A DNA stretch of 64,000 bases, from positions 124,001 to 188,000 of the forward strand of contig CALMVZ010000012.1 in the NCBI GenBank assembly GCA_937873155.1. The letters run 5' to 3'. Positions 51,772 to 59,829 of the stretch are shown here, piece by piece; within the stretch, counting starts at the first letter, position 1; each line of letters begins with the position of its first letter. The stretch is from an uncultured Bacteroidota bacterium. GTDB taxonomy: Bacteria > Bacteroidota > Bacteroidia > B-17B0 > Aurantibacillaceae. The translations under genes and the position numbers were made by a program. The notes beneath the pieces were generated by a model, which was not told the origin of the DNA, ran no database searches, and saw only the letters and a program-made list of their open reading frames with translations.

Positions 51772-52932
51772 ATGATAGAAGTCCCCATAATCAAGGCTTA
51801 CAAGCCAAACACGTCCCAAAAAAACAGGGTAGCTTATTGCATCAATTTGGATTGGTTACAATTCATGTGTTCGGGTGAGCTGGTTTATTACGATAATCCG
51901 GAAGTAAGATATTGTTTTGGAACAGAGTTGGTGCTGGTTCAAAAGGAAATGGGTACACGGTTATTTAAGTATGGTTATGAAGTTTTTTTAAAGGATAAAA
52001 GTTTTGGTGCGATTTATTGTTCGCCGAGATCGAAAATTTTAGAGCGTAAACTAATACAATTCAAATTAAATAATAATGTGTTATATGAAGCTGGTTTTTT
52101 AAATGATTTTAAAAAAATTCTTTTGCAGCTTAAGTGGGAAGTTAAAAACGTTAGCCGTGTTGATATTGCTATTGATGGAGGCAAGCCTTTAAGATTAATA
52201 AACCAATTTGTAAGTGGTAAAATTGAAAAGCTCGGTAAAGCGAAAGTAAAACATTTTTTGACAGGTAAAGCAAAAAGCGAAGGTTTTGACGTTGGCAGCA
52301 AGGCGAGTAATAAATGGATAACGGGATATTTAAAAAGTCCGCTACTGGAAACAGAAGGTAAAAATTATATCAAAGATTTTTGGGTACAATCAGGATTAAA
52401 TATAAATGAACCCGTTGAAAGATTAGAGCTAAAAATCCGTAACGAGCAAGTGAAGCTCTTGAAAGATTTTGATTGGCGGAAATTGGACAAAACAGAATAT
52501 TTGGCAGGTATATTTAAAAAAGAAACCGAAAACTTTTTCGAGTTCGTTAAAAAAAGTAAAAGTAAAAACATAAGCAGGCGCAAGCGGAATAAAACAATAC
52601 AGTTTATTGATTGGAGGTTATTGAAAGCTGAACAACTGGAGCGATTATCAACGCAACAATCAAATGAAGTACATCGAATGAAGCAAGCGATTAAAACAAA
52701 TTATTTTTGTTTTTTGGAAGCCGAAAACGGAGCAGGTGAAAAATATAAAAAAGTGGCGGAGGAAATGGTGCAAAAAATACGTTCAGAAATATGGTTCATG
52801 GTTCATGTGCCGAAGTGGGAGGAGGAATTTGAGAAGCAACACACCTTTGAGTTTTTGAAAAACAAAAAACAAAAAGCGCAGGACGATTACATGAATTTTG
52901 AAAAGGCAAAACGAGCAAAACAATATAAATAA
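51772..52932 (+). CDS. Probable Rep_trans-type replication initiator or MOBT-like relaxase
   Basis: 386 residues. CINLDWLQFMCSG at the N-terminus, KNVSRVDIAIDGG in the middle, FDVGSKASNKWITGYLKS and VERLELKIRNEQV later follow the order iDWL - RxDxAxD - GSxxS - RxEl/k that I associate with filamentous-phage Rep/RstA and NicK-like relaxases (PF02486). A specific catalytic Tyr cannot be assigned with certainty. Starting an ssDNA operon with SSB next, 14 bp later, supports a rolling-circle enzyme. Alternative: an unrelated element protein. Confidence 0.6.
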   Translation: MIEVPIIKAYKPNTSQKNRVAYCINLDWLQFMCSGELVYYDNPEVRYCFGTELVLVQKEMGTRLFKYGYEVFLKDKSFGAIYCSPRSKILERKLIQFKLNNNVLYEAGFLNDFKKILLQLKWEVKNVSRVDIAIDGGKPLRLINQFVSGKIEKLGKAKVKHFLTGKAKSEGFDVGSKASNKWITGYLKSPLLETEGKNYIKDFWVQSGLNINEPVERLELKIRNEQVKLLKDFDWRKLDKTEYLAGIFKKETENFFEFVKKSKSKNISRRKRNKTIQFIDWRLLKAEQLERLSTQQSNEVHRMKQAIKTNYFCFLEAENGAGEKYKKVAEEMVQKIRSEIWFMVHVPKWEEEFEKQHTFEFLKNKKQKAQDDYMNFEKAKRAKQYK

Positions 52933-52946
52933 TAAAAATAAATACC

Positions 52947-53306
52947 ATGAAAAAAACAGCAATTATCGGGAACGTGTGCGCTGACGCAACCACCCAACAA
53001 GTGAATGAAAAAACGGTTATTAATTTTACGGTTGCCGTGAACGAAAACCGCAAAGACAAAGACGGCAACAAAACACAAAACACTACTTACATTGATTGTA
53101 GTTTTTGGCGTAAAGCGGGACAAAGTACAGCAATTACCGAGTATCTTAAAAAAGGAGTGCAGGTTTATTGTTCCGGTTCCCCGACGGTAAGTGCGTTCAT
53201 TAATAAGGAGGGTCACCCGGTCGGGAAGCTCGCTTTAACAATAAGCGACATTGAACTGTTATCCGCTAAAAAAGAAACCGTAACGCCGAGTGAAATTGAG
53301 GGATAA
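52947..53306 (+). CDS. ssb: Single-stranded DNA-binding protein
   Basis: 119 residues, one OB fold: KTAIIGNVCADATTQQ, then VINFTVAVNEN, FWRKAGQST and YLKKGVQVYCSG, a typical short SSB. The long acidic tail of chromosomal SSB is reduced to a few residues. It follows the Rep-like gene by 14 bp, so it likely coats ssDNA made by it. Confidence 0.92.
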   Translation: MKKTAIIGNVCADATTQQVNEKTVINFTVAVNENRKDKDGNKTQNTTYIDCSFWRKAGQSTAITEYLKKGVQVYCSGSPTVSAFINKEGHPVGKLALTISDIELLSAKKETVTPSEIEG

Positions 53307-53331
53307 AAATAGTTTTAAATTGTGGTTATTA

Positions 53332-53358
53332 AAACCCGATGTTTACAGCATCGGGTTT
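53332..53358. terminator. Bidirectional terminator between ssb and the repressor
   Basis: AAACCCGATG and CATCGGGTTT, exact 10-bp stem, 7-nt loop; A-rich before and T-rich after, so it works on both strands for the convergent genes. Confidence 0.8.
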
Positions 53359-53400
53359 ATAATTTCATTAAAGATAGTACATTGTACTTTTAGTGTGGCA

Positions 53401-53622
53401 TTAGTCTTTAAAAAAATCTTCTACTTTAATTTTCAAAACTTCAGCAAGGGTGTATAAAATATTTAATGTTATATTTTGTGTTCCCGCTTCAATTCTCTGA
53501 ATGGTGCTTAAATTTACCTCGCAGTCATAGGCTAACTCTTGTTGCGTTATCCCCCGCTCCTTTCTAAGTCTCTTTAACCTTACACCTATTGATTTAAGAT
53601 GTTTTTTATATTTCGGATTCAC
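53401..53622 (-). CDS. XRE-family repressor
   Basis: 73 residues from a GTG start. HTH_3 core: RLKRLRKERGITQQELAYDC, then EVNLSTIQRIEAGTQNITLN. It is divergent from the lipoprotein genes, with a perfect palindrome between. Likely represses that promoter and perhaps its own, as in phage and ICE control regions. Confidence 0.85.
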   Translation of the reverse strand: MNPKYKKHLKSIGVRLKRLRKERGITQQELAYDCEVNLSTIQRIEAGTQNITLNILYTLAEVLKIKVEDFFKD

Positions 53623-53655
53623 TCGGTTAAACTATAAATCTTTGCAATTATTTTT

Positions 53656-53671
53656 ACTTCATATATGAAGT
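53656..53671. promoter_or_regulatory. Perfect 16-bp operator palindrome
   Basis: ACTTCATATATGAAGT is self-complementary. It lies in the 97-bp divergent spacer, where the -33 region of the rightward promoter should be, so a bound repressor would block it. Confidence 0.65.
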
Positions 53672-53687
53672 GTTTGGATCTTTTTAC

Positions 53688-53695
53688 TATTTTTG
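53688..53695 (+). promoter_or_regulatory. -7 element of the lipoprotein operon
   Basis: TATTTTTG, perfect TAnnTTTG, 24 nt before the ATG at 53720. Confidence 0.55.
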
Positions 53696-53719
53696 ACTAA
53701 ACCAATTAAAAACTTAAAA

Positions 53720-54292
53720 ATGAAAACAACGATTAAAACGATTATGGCTATTGTATTCGCATTTACAATCGCATTAACAGGATGTAAAAAAGACGCTGGC
53801 CCGAAAGGTGATAAAGGTGATAAAGGCGATGCCGGCGTAAACGGCACGAATGGCACGAACGGCACAAATGGCAACGCCAATGTGATTGCGTCTACTACAT
53901 TTACATTAAACAACTGGACATCAAATTTTGATGACGGTATTAATTTTAATTATAGCGCTTCGGCATCATGGGCTGGTATAACCCAAGCTATTGTAGACAA
54001 AGGAGTAGTTGTGGTTTATTTTGACGATGGTTCTGGTGGATGGGTTGCCTTGCCTTATTCCTATGCGGAAGACACTTATTCTTCTACGACAATTAATTTT
54101 TCATTTAGTGTTGGGATGGTTGCTGTTGAATATACAGGCTTTGATGATTCGGGTTCCTTCGGCGCATCTGCGTTAAATGGGTTACTTGCCATTAGAATTG
54201 TTGCTATTTCAGCGTCAAACAGGGAAGCGTACCCAAATGTAAACTGGTCTAATTATAATGAAGTAAAAGCGGTATTAAACTTAAAGGATTAA
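53720..54292 (+). CDS. Lipoprotein with collagen-like Gly-X-Y stretch
   Basis: 190 residues from the ATG at 53720. Lipobox Cys in IALTGCKKD, then about eight Gly-X-Y triplets (GPKGDKGDKGDAG, NGTNGTNGTNG) and a C-terminal beta-rich globular domain of about 140 residues. Collagen-like lipoproteins are surface fibres in Bacteroidota. The triplet-coding stretch is made of near-identical hexamers and could slip. Cargo of the element, under the XRE-type operator. Confidence 0.75.
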   Translation: MKTTIKTIMAIVFAFTIALTGCKKDAGPKGDKGDKGDAGVNGTNGTNGTNGNANVIASTTFTLNNWTSNFDDGINFNYSASASWAGITQAIVDKGVVVVYFDDGSGGWVALPYSYAEDTYSSTTINFSFSVGMVAVEYTGFDDSGSFGASALNGLLAIRIVAISASNREAYPNVNWSNYNEVKAVLNLKD

Positions 54293-54302
54293 AAAACTAA
54301 AA

Positions 54303-54650
54303 ATGAAAACAAAAAACTTATTATTTATAGCCATAGTGCTATTAGGAGTATTAACAACAAGTTGTACATCAATAAAAAATATTGGTGCGTTGAATATGGT
54401 CTCTACACGAAACATTGAAACTTCTATTAAGTACGTAGTGGTTCAGAAGAACTTTGAATTAACCAAAAAGGACAAGAAGCGTAGTAGAGCAGAAACAATT
54501 CAAGAGGCTGTTGATGCTGCGGTTAAAAAAGTTGATGGTGGAGAATATTTAATGAATGCACGGATTTATTTAATAAAACACGACTACTTCTTTGCCTATT
54601 CATACTATTATGCTGTTGATGGAGACGTTTGGGGTATAGGCAAAAAGTAA
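54303..54650 (+). CDS. Hypothetical lipoprotein, 115 aa
   Basis: Lipobox Cys in LTTSCTSIK. The mature part has a basic helix (KKDKKRSRAETIQEAVDAAV) and a Tyr-rich end. Similar small lipoproteins are found in Bacteroidota, without function. It starts 10 bp after the collagen-like gene, in the same operon. Confidence 0.65.
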   Translation: MKTKNLLFIAIVLLGVLTTSCTSIKNIGALNMVSTRNIETSIKYVVVQKNFELTKKDKKRSRAETIQEAVDAAVKKVDGGEYLMNARIYLIKHDYFFAYSYYYAVDGDVWGIGKK

Positions 54651-54667
54651 AAATATTATACAGTAGT

Positions 54668-54695
54668 AAAAGCCATCCATTCGGGTGGCTTTTTT
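54668..54695 (+). terminator. Terminator of the lipoprotein operon
   Basis: AGCCATCC-ATTC-GGGTGGCT stem with one G-T pair and TTTTT after. Confidence 0.8.
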
Positions 54696-54702
54696 ATTTA
54701 CC

Positions 54703-54954
54703 ATGAAAACTACCGAAATATTAACCCAGTTAATTGCGAAGGGCGGGCTTATCGGAATGTGCGCCAAAAAATACTTGGAAAACGAAGCATTGGGCATAGA
54801 ATTCATCTACGAATGTTATCAGCAATGCCACAATACGACCGCTCAAAAATTTTGGGGCGAAAAGTTAGTTAAAGAGATAGAAAATTTTTGCCTGCACAAT
54901 AAGAATGAAGCATCCGGTATATTACCCCAACAAAGCCATAATATTACCCCATAA
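54703..54954 (+). CDS. Hypothetical protein, 83 aa
   Basis: ATG at 54703 (MKTTEILTQLIAKGG); an upstream in-frame ATG at 54685 is inside the terminator. Helical, no signal peptide, several Cys (GMCAKKY, YECYQQCH, NFCLH). Last gene before the right end of the element; the rest to 55119 has no gene. Confidence 0.5.
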   Translation: MKTTEILTQLIAKGGLIGMCAKKYLENEALGIEFIYECYQQCHNTTAQKFWGEKLVKEIENFCLHNKNEASGILPQQSHNITP

Positions 54955-55119
54955 ACGCTTATTTCCATTTAAACAGGGTAAGTTCGCCTATGTTTGGCAC
55001 AAAGCCCAAAACCACGCATTAAGCCCCGCAAATGGAGATTTTGAGTTTAAGCCCGCAGAATGATACCTTTTTAGCACCCCAAAAACATACCTACCAATGA
55101 AAATACGCTAAATTTTGCT

Positions 55120-55134
55120 ACCTAGTCGGACAAC
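55120..55134. repeat. Attachment site attR
   Basis: ACCTAGTCGGACAAC, exact copy of 46520-46534. Only the 3' end of tRNA-Gln is repeated, as expected after integration at a tRNA. Confidence 0.85.
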
Positions 55135-55286
55135 GGTGAAGTAGAAAAATCCACACTTAGAATGTGGATTTTTTTGCTTCTTACATTCCGGGAAAACTTA
55201 ATGATTTTATTAGGTGCTGCAAAGTGTGGATTTTACACTTCACCGTCCTGTAGTGTGACGAACAAAGTGAGTCTCTACTATAGGAC
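55134..55286. repeat. Paired inverted repeats before the second GIY-YIG gene
   Basis: CGGTGAAGTAGAAAAATCCA and the bases to 55158 are mirrored, with about three differences, at 55222-55245. Next to it GTCCTGTAGTG (55245-55255) pairs with CTACTATAGGAC (55275-55286). Together they could fold into a long cruciform. Confidence 0.6.
55145..55173 (+). terminator. Native terminator of tRNA-Gln, displaced
   Basis: AAAAATCCACA and TGTGGATTTTT, exact 11-bp stem, 7-nt loop, more T after. It lies just outside attR, where the tRNA terminator would be before insertion. Confidence 0.75.
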
Positions 55287-55325
55287 ATACGGGCAAATCG
55301 AAGAAAACTTCAAAAATTATTTAGA

Positions 55326-55643
55326 ATGATATTACCTTATTGCGTGTATGTTCTATTCAGTGAAATAGATCATTTACTGTACATCGGATTTACTACAAAC
55401 CTTGAGAATAGATTAAAAACTCATAATTCCGGAGGATCAAAGAGCACTTCATTTAGAAGGCCTTTGAAACTTATTTTTTGCGAACACTATCTTTTTGAAG
55501 AAGATGCATTAAAAAGAGAACAATACTTTAAAACCAGCGCCGGTAAAAGAGCTTTAAACTTGATGTTAGGATCAACTTTAATATCTTTGGAATACAAAAA
55601 AGGAAAGAAAGCCCCTCAAATAATCTGTTTATCAGAATTATAA
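55326..55643 (+). CDS. GIY-YIG nuclease
   Basis: 105 residues, one GIY-YIG domain: CVYVLFSEIDHLLYIGFT with YIG intact, then NLENRLKTHNSGG, LIFCEHYLFEE and LKREQYFKTSAGKRAL. Full length for a solo domain of the UPF0213/SLX1-like kind. It lies outside the element, 190 bp past attR, after a block of inverted repeats. Substrate unknown. Confidence 0.85.
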   Translation: MILPYCVYVLFSEIDHLLYIGFTTNLENRLKTHNSGGSKSTSFRRPLKLIFCEHYLFEEDALKREQYFKTSAGKRALNLMLGSTLISLEYKKGKKAPQIICLSEL

Positions 55644-55652
55644 CGAGGGGCT
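55610..55652 (+). terminator. Terminator overlapping the GIY-YIG stop
   Basis: AGCCCCTC (55610-55617) pairs with GAGGGGCT (55645-55652) across 27 nt, followed by ATTTTG. Modest support. Confidence 0.45.
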
Positions 55653-55747
55653 ATTTTGCTTATGTGTAAGCATCTATAATTACGGTGAAAAAAAACTGCT
55701 TTTATTTACTATTATTTTCACTACATTTATTTCCGTACTAAAATTTT

Positions 55748-56275
55748 ATGATGAAGAGAACCCGCATATTATTTTCCTTAGTTGTTCTGCTGAATTTTCT
55801 CTCCCATGGCCAAACTTTAAAATATGAATTTGTAAAGAACTGCCTCATCTTTACTGAAACTGAGATCATCGCTGACCTTACAGCCCGTAATTTTAATTTT
55901 GTTAGTAAAGAAACCGTGAACCTGGGCGACCCGCTTATCAACCGTTCAGATTATTATACCAGCAGGAAGGAAGGCAGCCTAGATACAGCTGAAGTTGCCG
56001 TTTTTATAAATAAAAGAAAAGCTTCTAAGAAAAGTGTGGTCTTTTCTTTCCAGGAAACAGAGGCTTTCGCTAATTATAATGCTTTAGAATCCAAGATCCA
56101 GGGTGGTTTAAAATCCGAAGGGTCCTTTCACAGCGATAAGTTCGACTCTTATGTGTCGAAATATTCATTCGATGATAATTACTATTATTATTTGTTCAAG
56201 GACGATTATATATGGTACATCATAGTTTCTAATTTCAAGTTAGAAGAAACGTACTTTACCCTTAAATCGAAATAA
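55748..56275 (+). CDS. Hypothetical secreted protein, 175 aa
   Basis: Signal peptide (MMKRTRILFSLVVLLNFLSHGQ), then a beta-rich domain with Tyr-rich FDDNYYYYLF near the end. No family recognised. Convergent with the next gene, which ends on the adjacent base. Two ATGs stand side by side at the start. Confidence 0.6.
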   Translation: MMKRTRILFSLVVLLNFLSHGQTLKYEFVKNCLIFTETEIIADLTARNFNFVSKETVNLGDPLINRSDYYTSRKEGSLDTAEVAVFINKRKASKKSVVFSFQETEAFANYNALESKIQGGLKSEGSFHSDKFDSYVSKYSFDDNYYYYLFKDDYIWYIIVSNFKLEETYFTLKSK

Positions 56276-57058
56276 TTATTCAGAAGCTGTTTTGCCGCTC
56301 TCTTTGTTATTCTGGATCCCTAATTCCGGGTGTTCAGGATCAAAAGCGATCTCATAGAAATTTCCCCTGTGATATTCAACCACCAGTTTCGATTTACCAT
56401 CCCACTGCTCTATTGGCGTTTTGGTCATGTTAGTAATGGTTTTGGCGCAGGAGTTAATGTATTTATTTTTCCAAATTGCTCTGCCTTCAACGGTATTCCA
56501 GCGTGCAAAGAATAATTTCGCCTCTTTTTCTCCATTACAATTACCACCTAGTTTAGAGAAAGCATATACATAGAGTAAAATATAGGTTGTATCCCCTTTT
56601 TGTTGCTGGAAAAGAACTTTGTTGAATTCAGGATCTTTCATAACCGAATCTACCATGCAATACAGAAGATTGGTATCCTTACTCACTACATTGATGCACA
56701 ACTTCATCTTGTCACCTTCTTTGGTCGGGCGCTTTGTACGGACGTAAAACGTATTATTTCTCTTTTTATAAGCAATCCTGAACGCTTTGCGGATTGAGTC
56801 GTTACTACGCTTTACCTCTTTGAAGATCGTTTTTTTACCGGTTACGGGATCCGTTTCGCTTTCGTGCGGCAATTGATAATCCACAGCTTCAAACGGTGTC
56901 ATTCCATCGTACATCGCGAAACCTAAGATAGTATCAATAGAAGGACGCGATGTTTCAGTCGGAACAACAGGTTCTTCTGTTTTTTTACCTTTCTTGGTTT
57001 GTGCCGAAAGTGAAATGGAAACGGCAACTAACGCTACTAAAAAAAGATGTTTGCTCAT
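56276..57058 (-). CDS. Hypothetical secreted protein, 260 aa
   Basis: Signal peptide ending near LSAQ, a Lys/Pro/Glu linker, then an alpha/beta domain with several Cys (KLCINVVS, LLYCMVDSV, GGNCNGEKE, NSCAKTI). Two or more disulfides are possible. Function unknown. Confidence 0.6.
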   Translation of the reverse strand: MSKHLFLVALVAVSISLSAQTKKGKKTEEPVVPTETSRPSIDTILGFAMYDGMTPFEAVDYQLPHESETDPVTGKKTIFKEVKRSNDSIRKAFRIAYKKRNNTFYVRTKRPTKEGDKMKLCINVVSKDTNLLYCMVDSVMKDPEFNKVLFQQQKGDTTYILLYVYAFSKLGGNCNGEKEAKLFFARWNTVEGRAIWKNKYINSCAKTITNMTKTPIEQWDGKSKLVVEYHRGNFYEIAFDPEHPELGIQNNKESGKTASE

Positions 57059-57181
57059 AACGGATGGTTTTATCTTACAATATTATAAAAGAATTACGTT
57101 GTAAACCAAATAAAAGTGACAAACAGATTAACAATTTAGCTGTTAAAAAGCCTTCCTAATTGCTTTTAAGTGTTCAAACAA

Positions 57182-57958
57182 CTAAATATCCAGCGTTTTA
57201 AAGTAATCAGGCGCAAATTGTAACCGGCTTCCGTACCAGCTGAACATTTCTCCATCCACTAAATGAATTCCGGTATGCGGACAGATCTGTTGCAATTCCG
57301 CCACGTGCTTTTCTTTGAAAGGAAACGGTTCTGATGAGAGAAAAATAAGATCGGGATCAGCACTTTTTATTTGAGCAGCATTGATCTCAGGATAGCGGGA
57401 TAAGTAAGAGAATGCATTTATCATTCCCAACTTCTCCAATAAATAATTAATAAAAGTATTTGAAGCTGCTACCATAAAAGGACTATACCAGATAAAATAA
57501 GCCACTTTTTTACCTGTGAATTGTACAAGGTCTAATTCCGAAAATCTATCTTTAATAGTTTTTATAAATTGATCCGCTTCTTTACTTTTATTTGTGATCT
57601 CTCCAAGTACTGACATCATTTCATATGCATCACTCAGATCGTAAATGTCGCTCATCCAAACCGGGAATTCTTTCCTTAATTCTTCTACCTGGCTTTGTTC
57701 ATTCTCTTCTTTGTTCCCGATTATCAGATCAGGTTTCAACTTTCTTATTTTTTCAATATCCAGTTTTTTTGTCCCGCCTACTCTTTCAATTGCCTTATAC
57801 ATTTCATCCGGATGGATGCAAAATTTGGTTATGCCAACCAATTCGTTGCGCAAACCAAGGTCCCAAAGTAGTTCGGATTGTGAAGGTACAATGGAGATGA
57901 TGCGTTTGGGTTTGTGAATCAATTCAACCTTATTCCCTATTTGATCGGTGTACTCCAT
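57182..57958 (-). CDS. BtuF-like helical-backbone metal/cobalamin-binding protein
   Basis: 258 residues of the class III substrate-binding fold: KRIISIVPSQSELLWDLGL at the N-terminus, LKPDLIIGNKEEN, and a C-terminal ADPDLIFLSSEPFPF. Relatives bind vitamin B12, haem or siderophores for an ABC importer. There is no signal peptide, so it is either cytoplasmic or exported otherwise; no permease genes are adjacent. The missing signal peptide is common in this Bacteroidota subgroup (from memory). Confidence 0.78.
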   Translation of the reverse strand: MEYTDQIGNKVELIHKPKRIISIVPSQSELLWDLGLRNELVGITKFCIHPDEMYKAIERVGGTKKLDIEKIRKLKPDLIIGNKEENEQSQVEELRKEFPVWMSDIYDLSDAYEMMSVLGEITNKSKEADQFIKTIKDRFSELDLVQFTGKKVAYFIWYSPFMVAASNTFINYLLEKLGMINAFSYLSRYPEINAAQIKSADPDLIFLSSEPFPFKEKHVAELQQICPHTGIHLVDGEMFSWYGSRLQFAPDYFKTLDI

Positions 57959-58047
57959 TCATTCAAAATTCAAGATTTAAAGATTAAGATACAAATTAAT
58001 GCTTACAATGTTTGAATTTTAAACCTTGAATCTTTAAATTTTTCCTG

Positions 58048-58055
58048 CATCTTTG
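58048..58055 (+). promoter_or_regulatory. -7-like element, leaderless geometry
   Basis: CATCTTTG, one mismatch to TAnnTTTG, 7 nt before the GTG at 58063. Confidence 0.35.
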
Positions 58056-58062
58056 CATACCC

Positions 58063-58953
58063 GTGAGTAACGCTTTAAAAGCTCATATTTCTTTATTTGC
58101 CGCGCAGGTCATTTACGCCCTCAATTATTCTATTGCAAAAGACCTAATGCCTGTACATATTGGTCCTTTAGCTTTAGTTTTGCTGCGTATAGCCGGGGCC
58201 GGCGTATTGTTCTGGATCCTTTCTTTATTCGTAAAAAAAGAAGCTTTAGCAAAAGGTGATCTCAAAAAAATGGCCATTCTTGCGTTATTCGGTGTTTTTA
58301 TAAATCAGGTTTTCTTTATCTACGGATTAAGTTTAACTAAACCGATTAACTCAGCAATAATCATGATCTCAAATCCGATCATGGTGATCGTTTTCACATT
58401 AATAGTTTTTAAAGAACGCATCACCATCTTAAAGATCAGTGGCTTGTTGTTAGGAATAGTTGGAGCCGTTACTTTACTACTTTTCAAAGGTAATTTTGAA
58501 TTCGGCAGCGAAACAATGACCGGTGATCTTATGACATTGATAAACGCTTCATCATGGGCGGTGTTTGTGGTAATGGCAAAACCTTACATGCAAAAATACC
58601 AGACCGTAACTGTAATGAAATGGATCTTTTTATTCGGATTTTTATACATGTTGCCGGTTGGATTCAAGGATATTCAAACTGTACAATGGCAAACCTGGAG
58701 CGGTGACGTTTGGTTCGGGGTGATATTTGTTGTTGTTGCCACTACTTTTTTGGCTTATCTATTGAATACTTACGCTCTTAAAGACCTCAGTTCTTCAGTG
58801 GTAAGCATGTACATTTACATGCAGCCTTTTTTAGCAACATTATTTGCTGTATTTTTAGGGAAGGATACTTTAACGCCAACCAAAATATTATCGGGAATTT
58901 TTATAATTGTGGGAGTTTATTTGGTGAGTACGAAATCGAAAATTAAGGATTAA
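58063..58953 (+). CDS. EamA/DMT-family transporter
   Basis: 296 residues from a GTG start, ten hydrophobic segments in two EamA repeats. The first repeat has GPLALVLLRIAGAGVLFWIL, the second ASSWAVFVVMAKPYMQKY; the end of each carries the typical GxxLIxxGV-like segment. Likely exports an amino acid or metabolite. yicC follows after 4 bp, so they form the head of an operon running to 63.5 kb. Confidence 0.85.
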   Translation: MSNALKAHISLFAAQVIYALNYSIAKDLMPVHIGPLALVLLRIAGAGVLFWILSLFVKKEALAKGDLKKMAILALFGVFINQVFFIYGLSLTKPINSAIIMISNPIMVIVFTLIVFKERITILKISGLLLGIVGAVTLLLFKGNFEFGSETMTGDLMTLINASSWAVFVVMAKPYMQKYQTVTVMKWIFLFGFLYMLPVGFKDIQTVQWQTWSGDVWFGVIFVVVATTFLAYLLNTYALKDLSSSVVSMYIYMQPFLATLFAVFLGKDTLTPTKILSGIFIIVGVYLVSTKSKIKD

Positions 58954-58957
58954 AACG

Positions 58958-59827
58958 ATGTTGAAATCAATGACCGGCTTTGGAAAAGCCACAAAAGAAT
59001 TTGAAAAGCGGACCGTGAATGTTGAGATACGTTCGTTGAACAGTAAAGGAATGGACCTGAGTTTACGTTTATCAAATTCGTACCGTGAACATGAATTGGA
59101 TCTGCGAAGTGAAATTACCCGTTTACTTGAGAGAGGAAAAGTTGACCTTTCAATATATGTGGAAAGCAAAACAGTAGAAACCCCGGTCGAGATCAATTCG
59201 GATCTTGCGAAAGAGTACCAGAAAAAAATAAAACAACTGGCTTTTGAATTGAATGAACCTGCCAATGATGTTCTTCACCAGATCTTAAAAATGCCGGATG
59301 TCCTGAAATCAGAACGCCGTGAACCGGATGAGAGCGAATGGAAGGAAATTAAAACTGTAATTACAGAAGCAGTCGAATCATTAAATAAATTCCGCGTACA
59401 GGAAGGAAGATCTATTGAAAAAGATTTTACAGATCATTTGGGCGTTATTCAAAAATGTCTTGATCAAATAATTGAATTGGATAAAAGCCGTATCGCAGGT
59501 ATTAAAGAGCGCATCAAAGGAAATTTAAATGAAGTTATTGGTGCCGATAAGATCGACGCTAATCGTTTTGAGCAGGAACTGATCTATTATATTGAGAAAT
59601 TAGATATCAACGAAGAGAAAGTCCGCTTAAAAACACATTTAGATTATTTTTTAACCACAATGAAAGAACCTTCAGGCGGAAGAAAACTGAATTTTATTGC
59701 ACAGGAGATCGGAAGGGAAATAAATACCATTGGGTCAAAAGCTAATCATGCTGAAATGCAAAAGTTAGTTGTGTTAATGAAAGATGAACTTGAAAAAATA
59801 AAAGAACAGACCAGCAACGTACTTTAG
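58958..59827 (+). CDS. YicC family endoribonuclease
   Basis: 289 residues. N-terminal signature LKSMTGFGKATKEFEKRT and RSLNSKGMDLSLRL, C-terminal DUF1732 with DYFLTTMKEPSGGRKLNFIA and QEIGREINTIGSKAN. E. coli YicC cleaves RNA and aids small-RNA decay. Full length. Between a transporter and miaA with gaps of 4 and 2 bp. Confidence 0.93.
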   Translation: MLKSMTGFGKATKEFEKRTVNVEIRSLNSKGMDLSLRLSNSYREHELDLRSEITRLLERGKVDLSIYVESKTVETPVEINSDLAKEYQKKIKQLAFELNEPANDVLHQILKMPDVLKSERREPDESEWKEIKTVITEAVESLNKFRVQEGRSIEKDFTDHLGVIQKCLDQIIELDKSRIAGIKERIKGNLNEVIGADKIDANRFEQELIYYIEKLDINEEKVRLKTHLDYFLTTMKEPSGGRKLNFIAQEIGREINTIGSKANHAEMQKLVVLMKDELEKIKEQTSNVL

Positions 59828-59829
59828 TT

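Larger units (their letters stand above)
46535..55134. mobile_element. 8.6-kb tRNA-Gln-integrated element with Rep-like protein and SSB
   Basis: Bounded by 15-bp direct repeats at 46520-46534 and 55120-55134. Genes in order: tyrosine recombinase, unknown 269 aa, excisionase-like HTH, a chain of small accessory genes, a probable rolling-circle initiator or relaxase, SSB, an XRE repressor on the opposite strand, two lipoproteins and a small protein. No capsid, Zot-type ATPase, type IV coupling protein or transfer genes are seen, so it is not a full ICE or a recognisable inovirus. Best described as an integrative mobilisable or satellite-like element with a ssDNA step. Confidence 0.82.

Noticed and set aside
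46535-55134. Classification of the element as a filamentous phage (inovirus)
   Set aside because: Size, Rep-like protein and SSB fit, but no Zot-type ATPase and no row of short single-membrane coat proteins can be seen.
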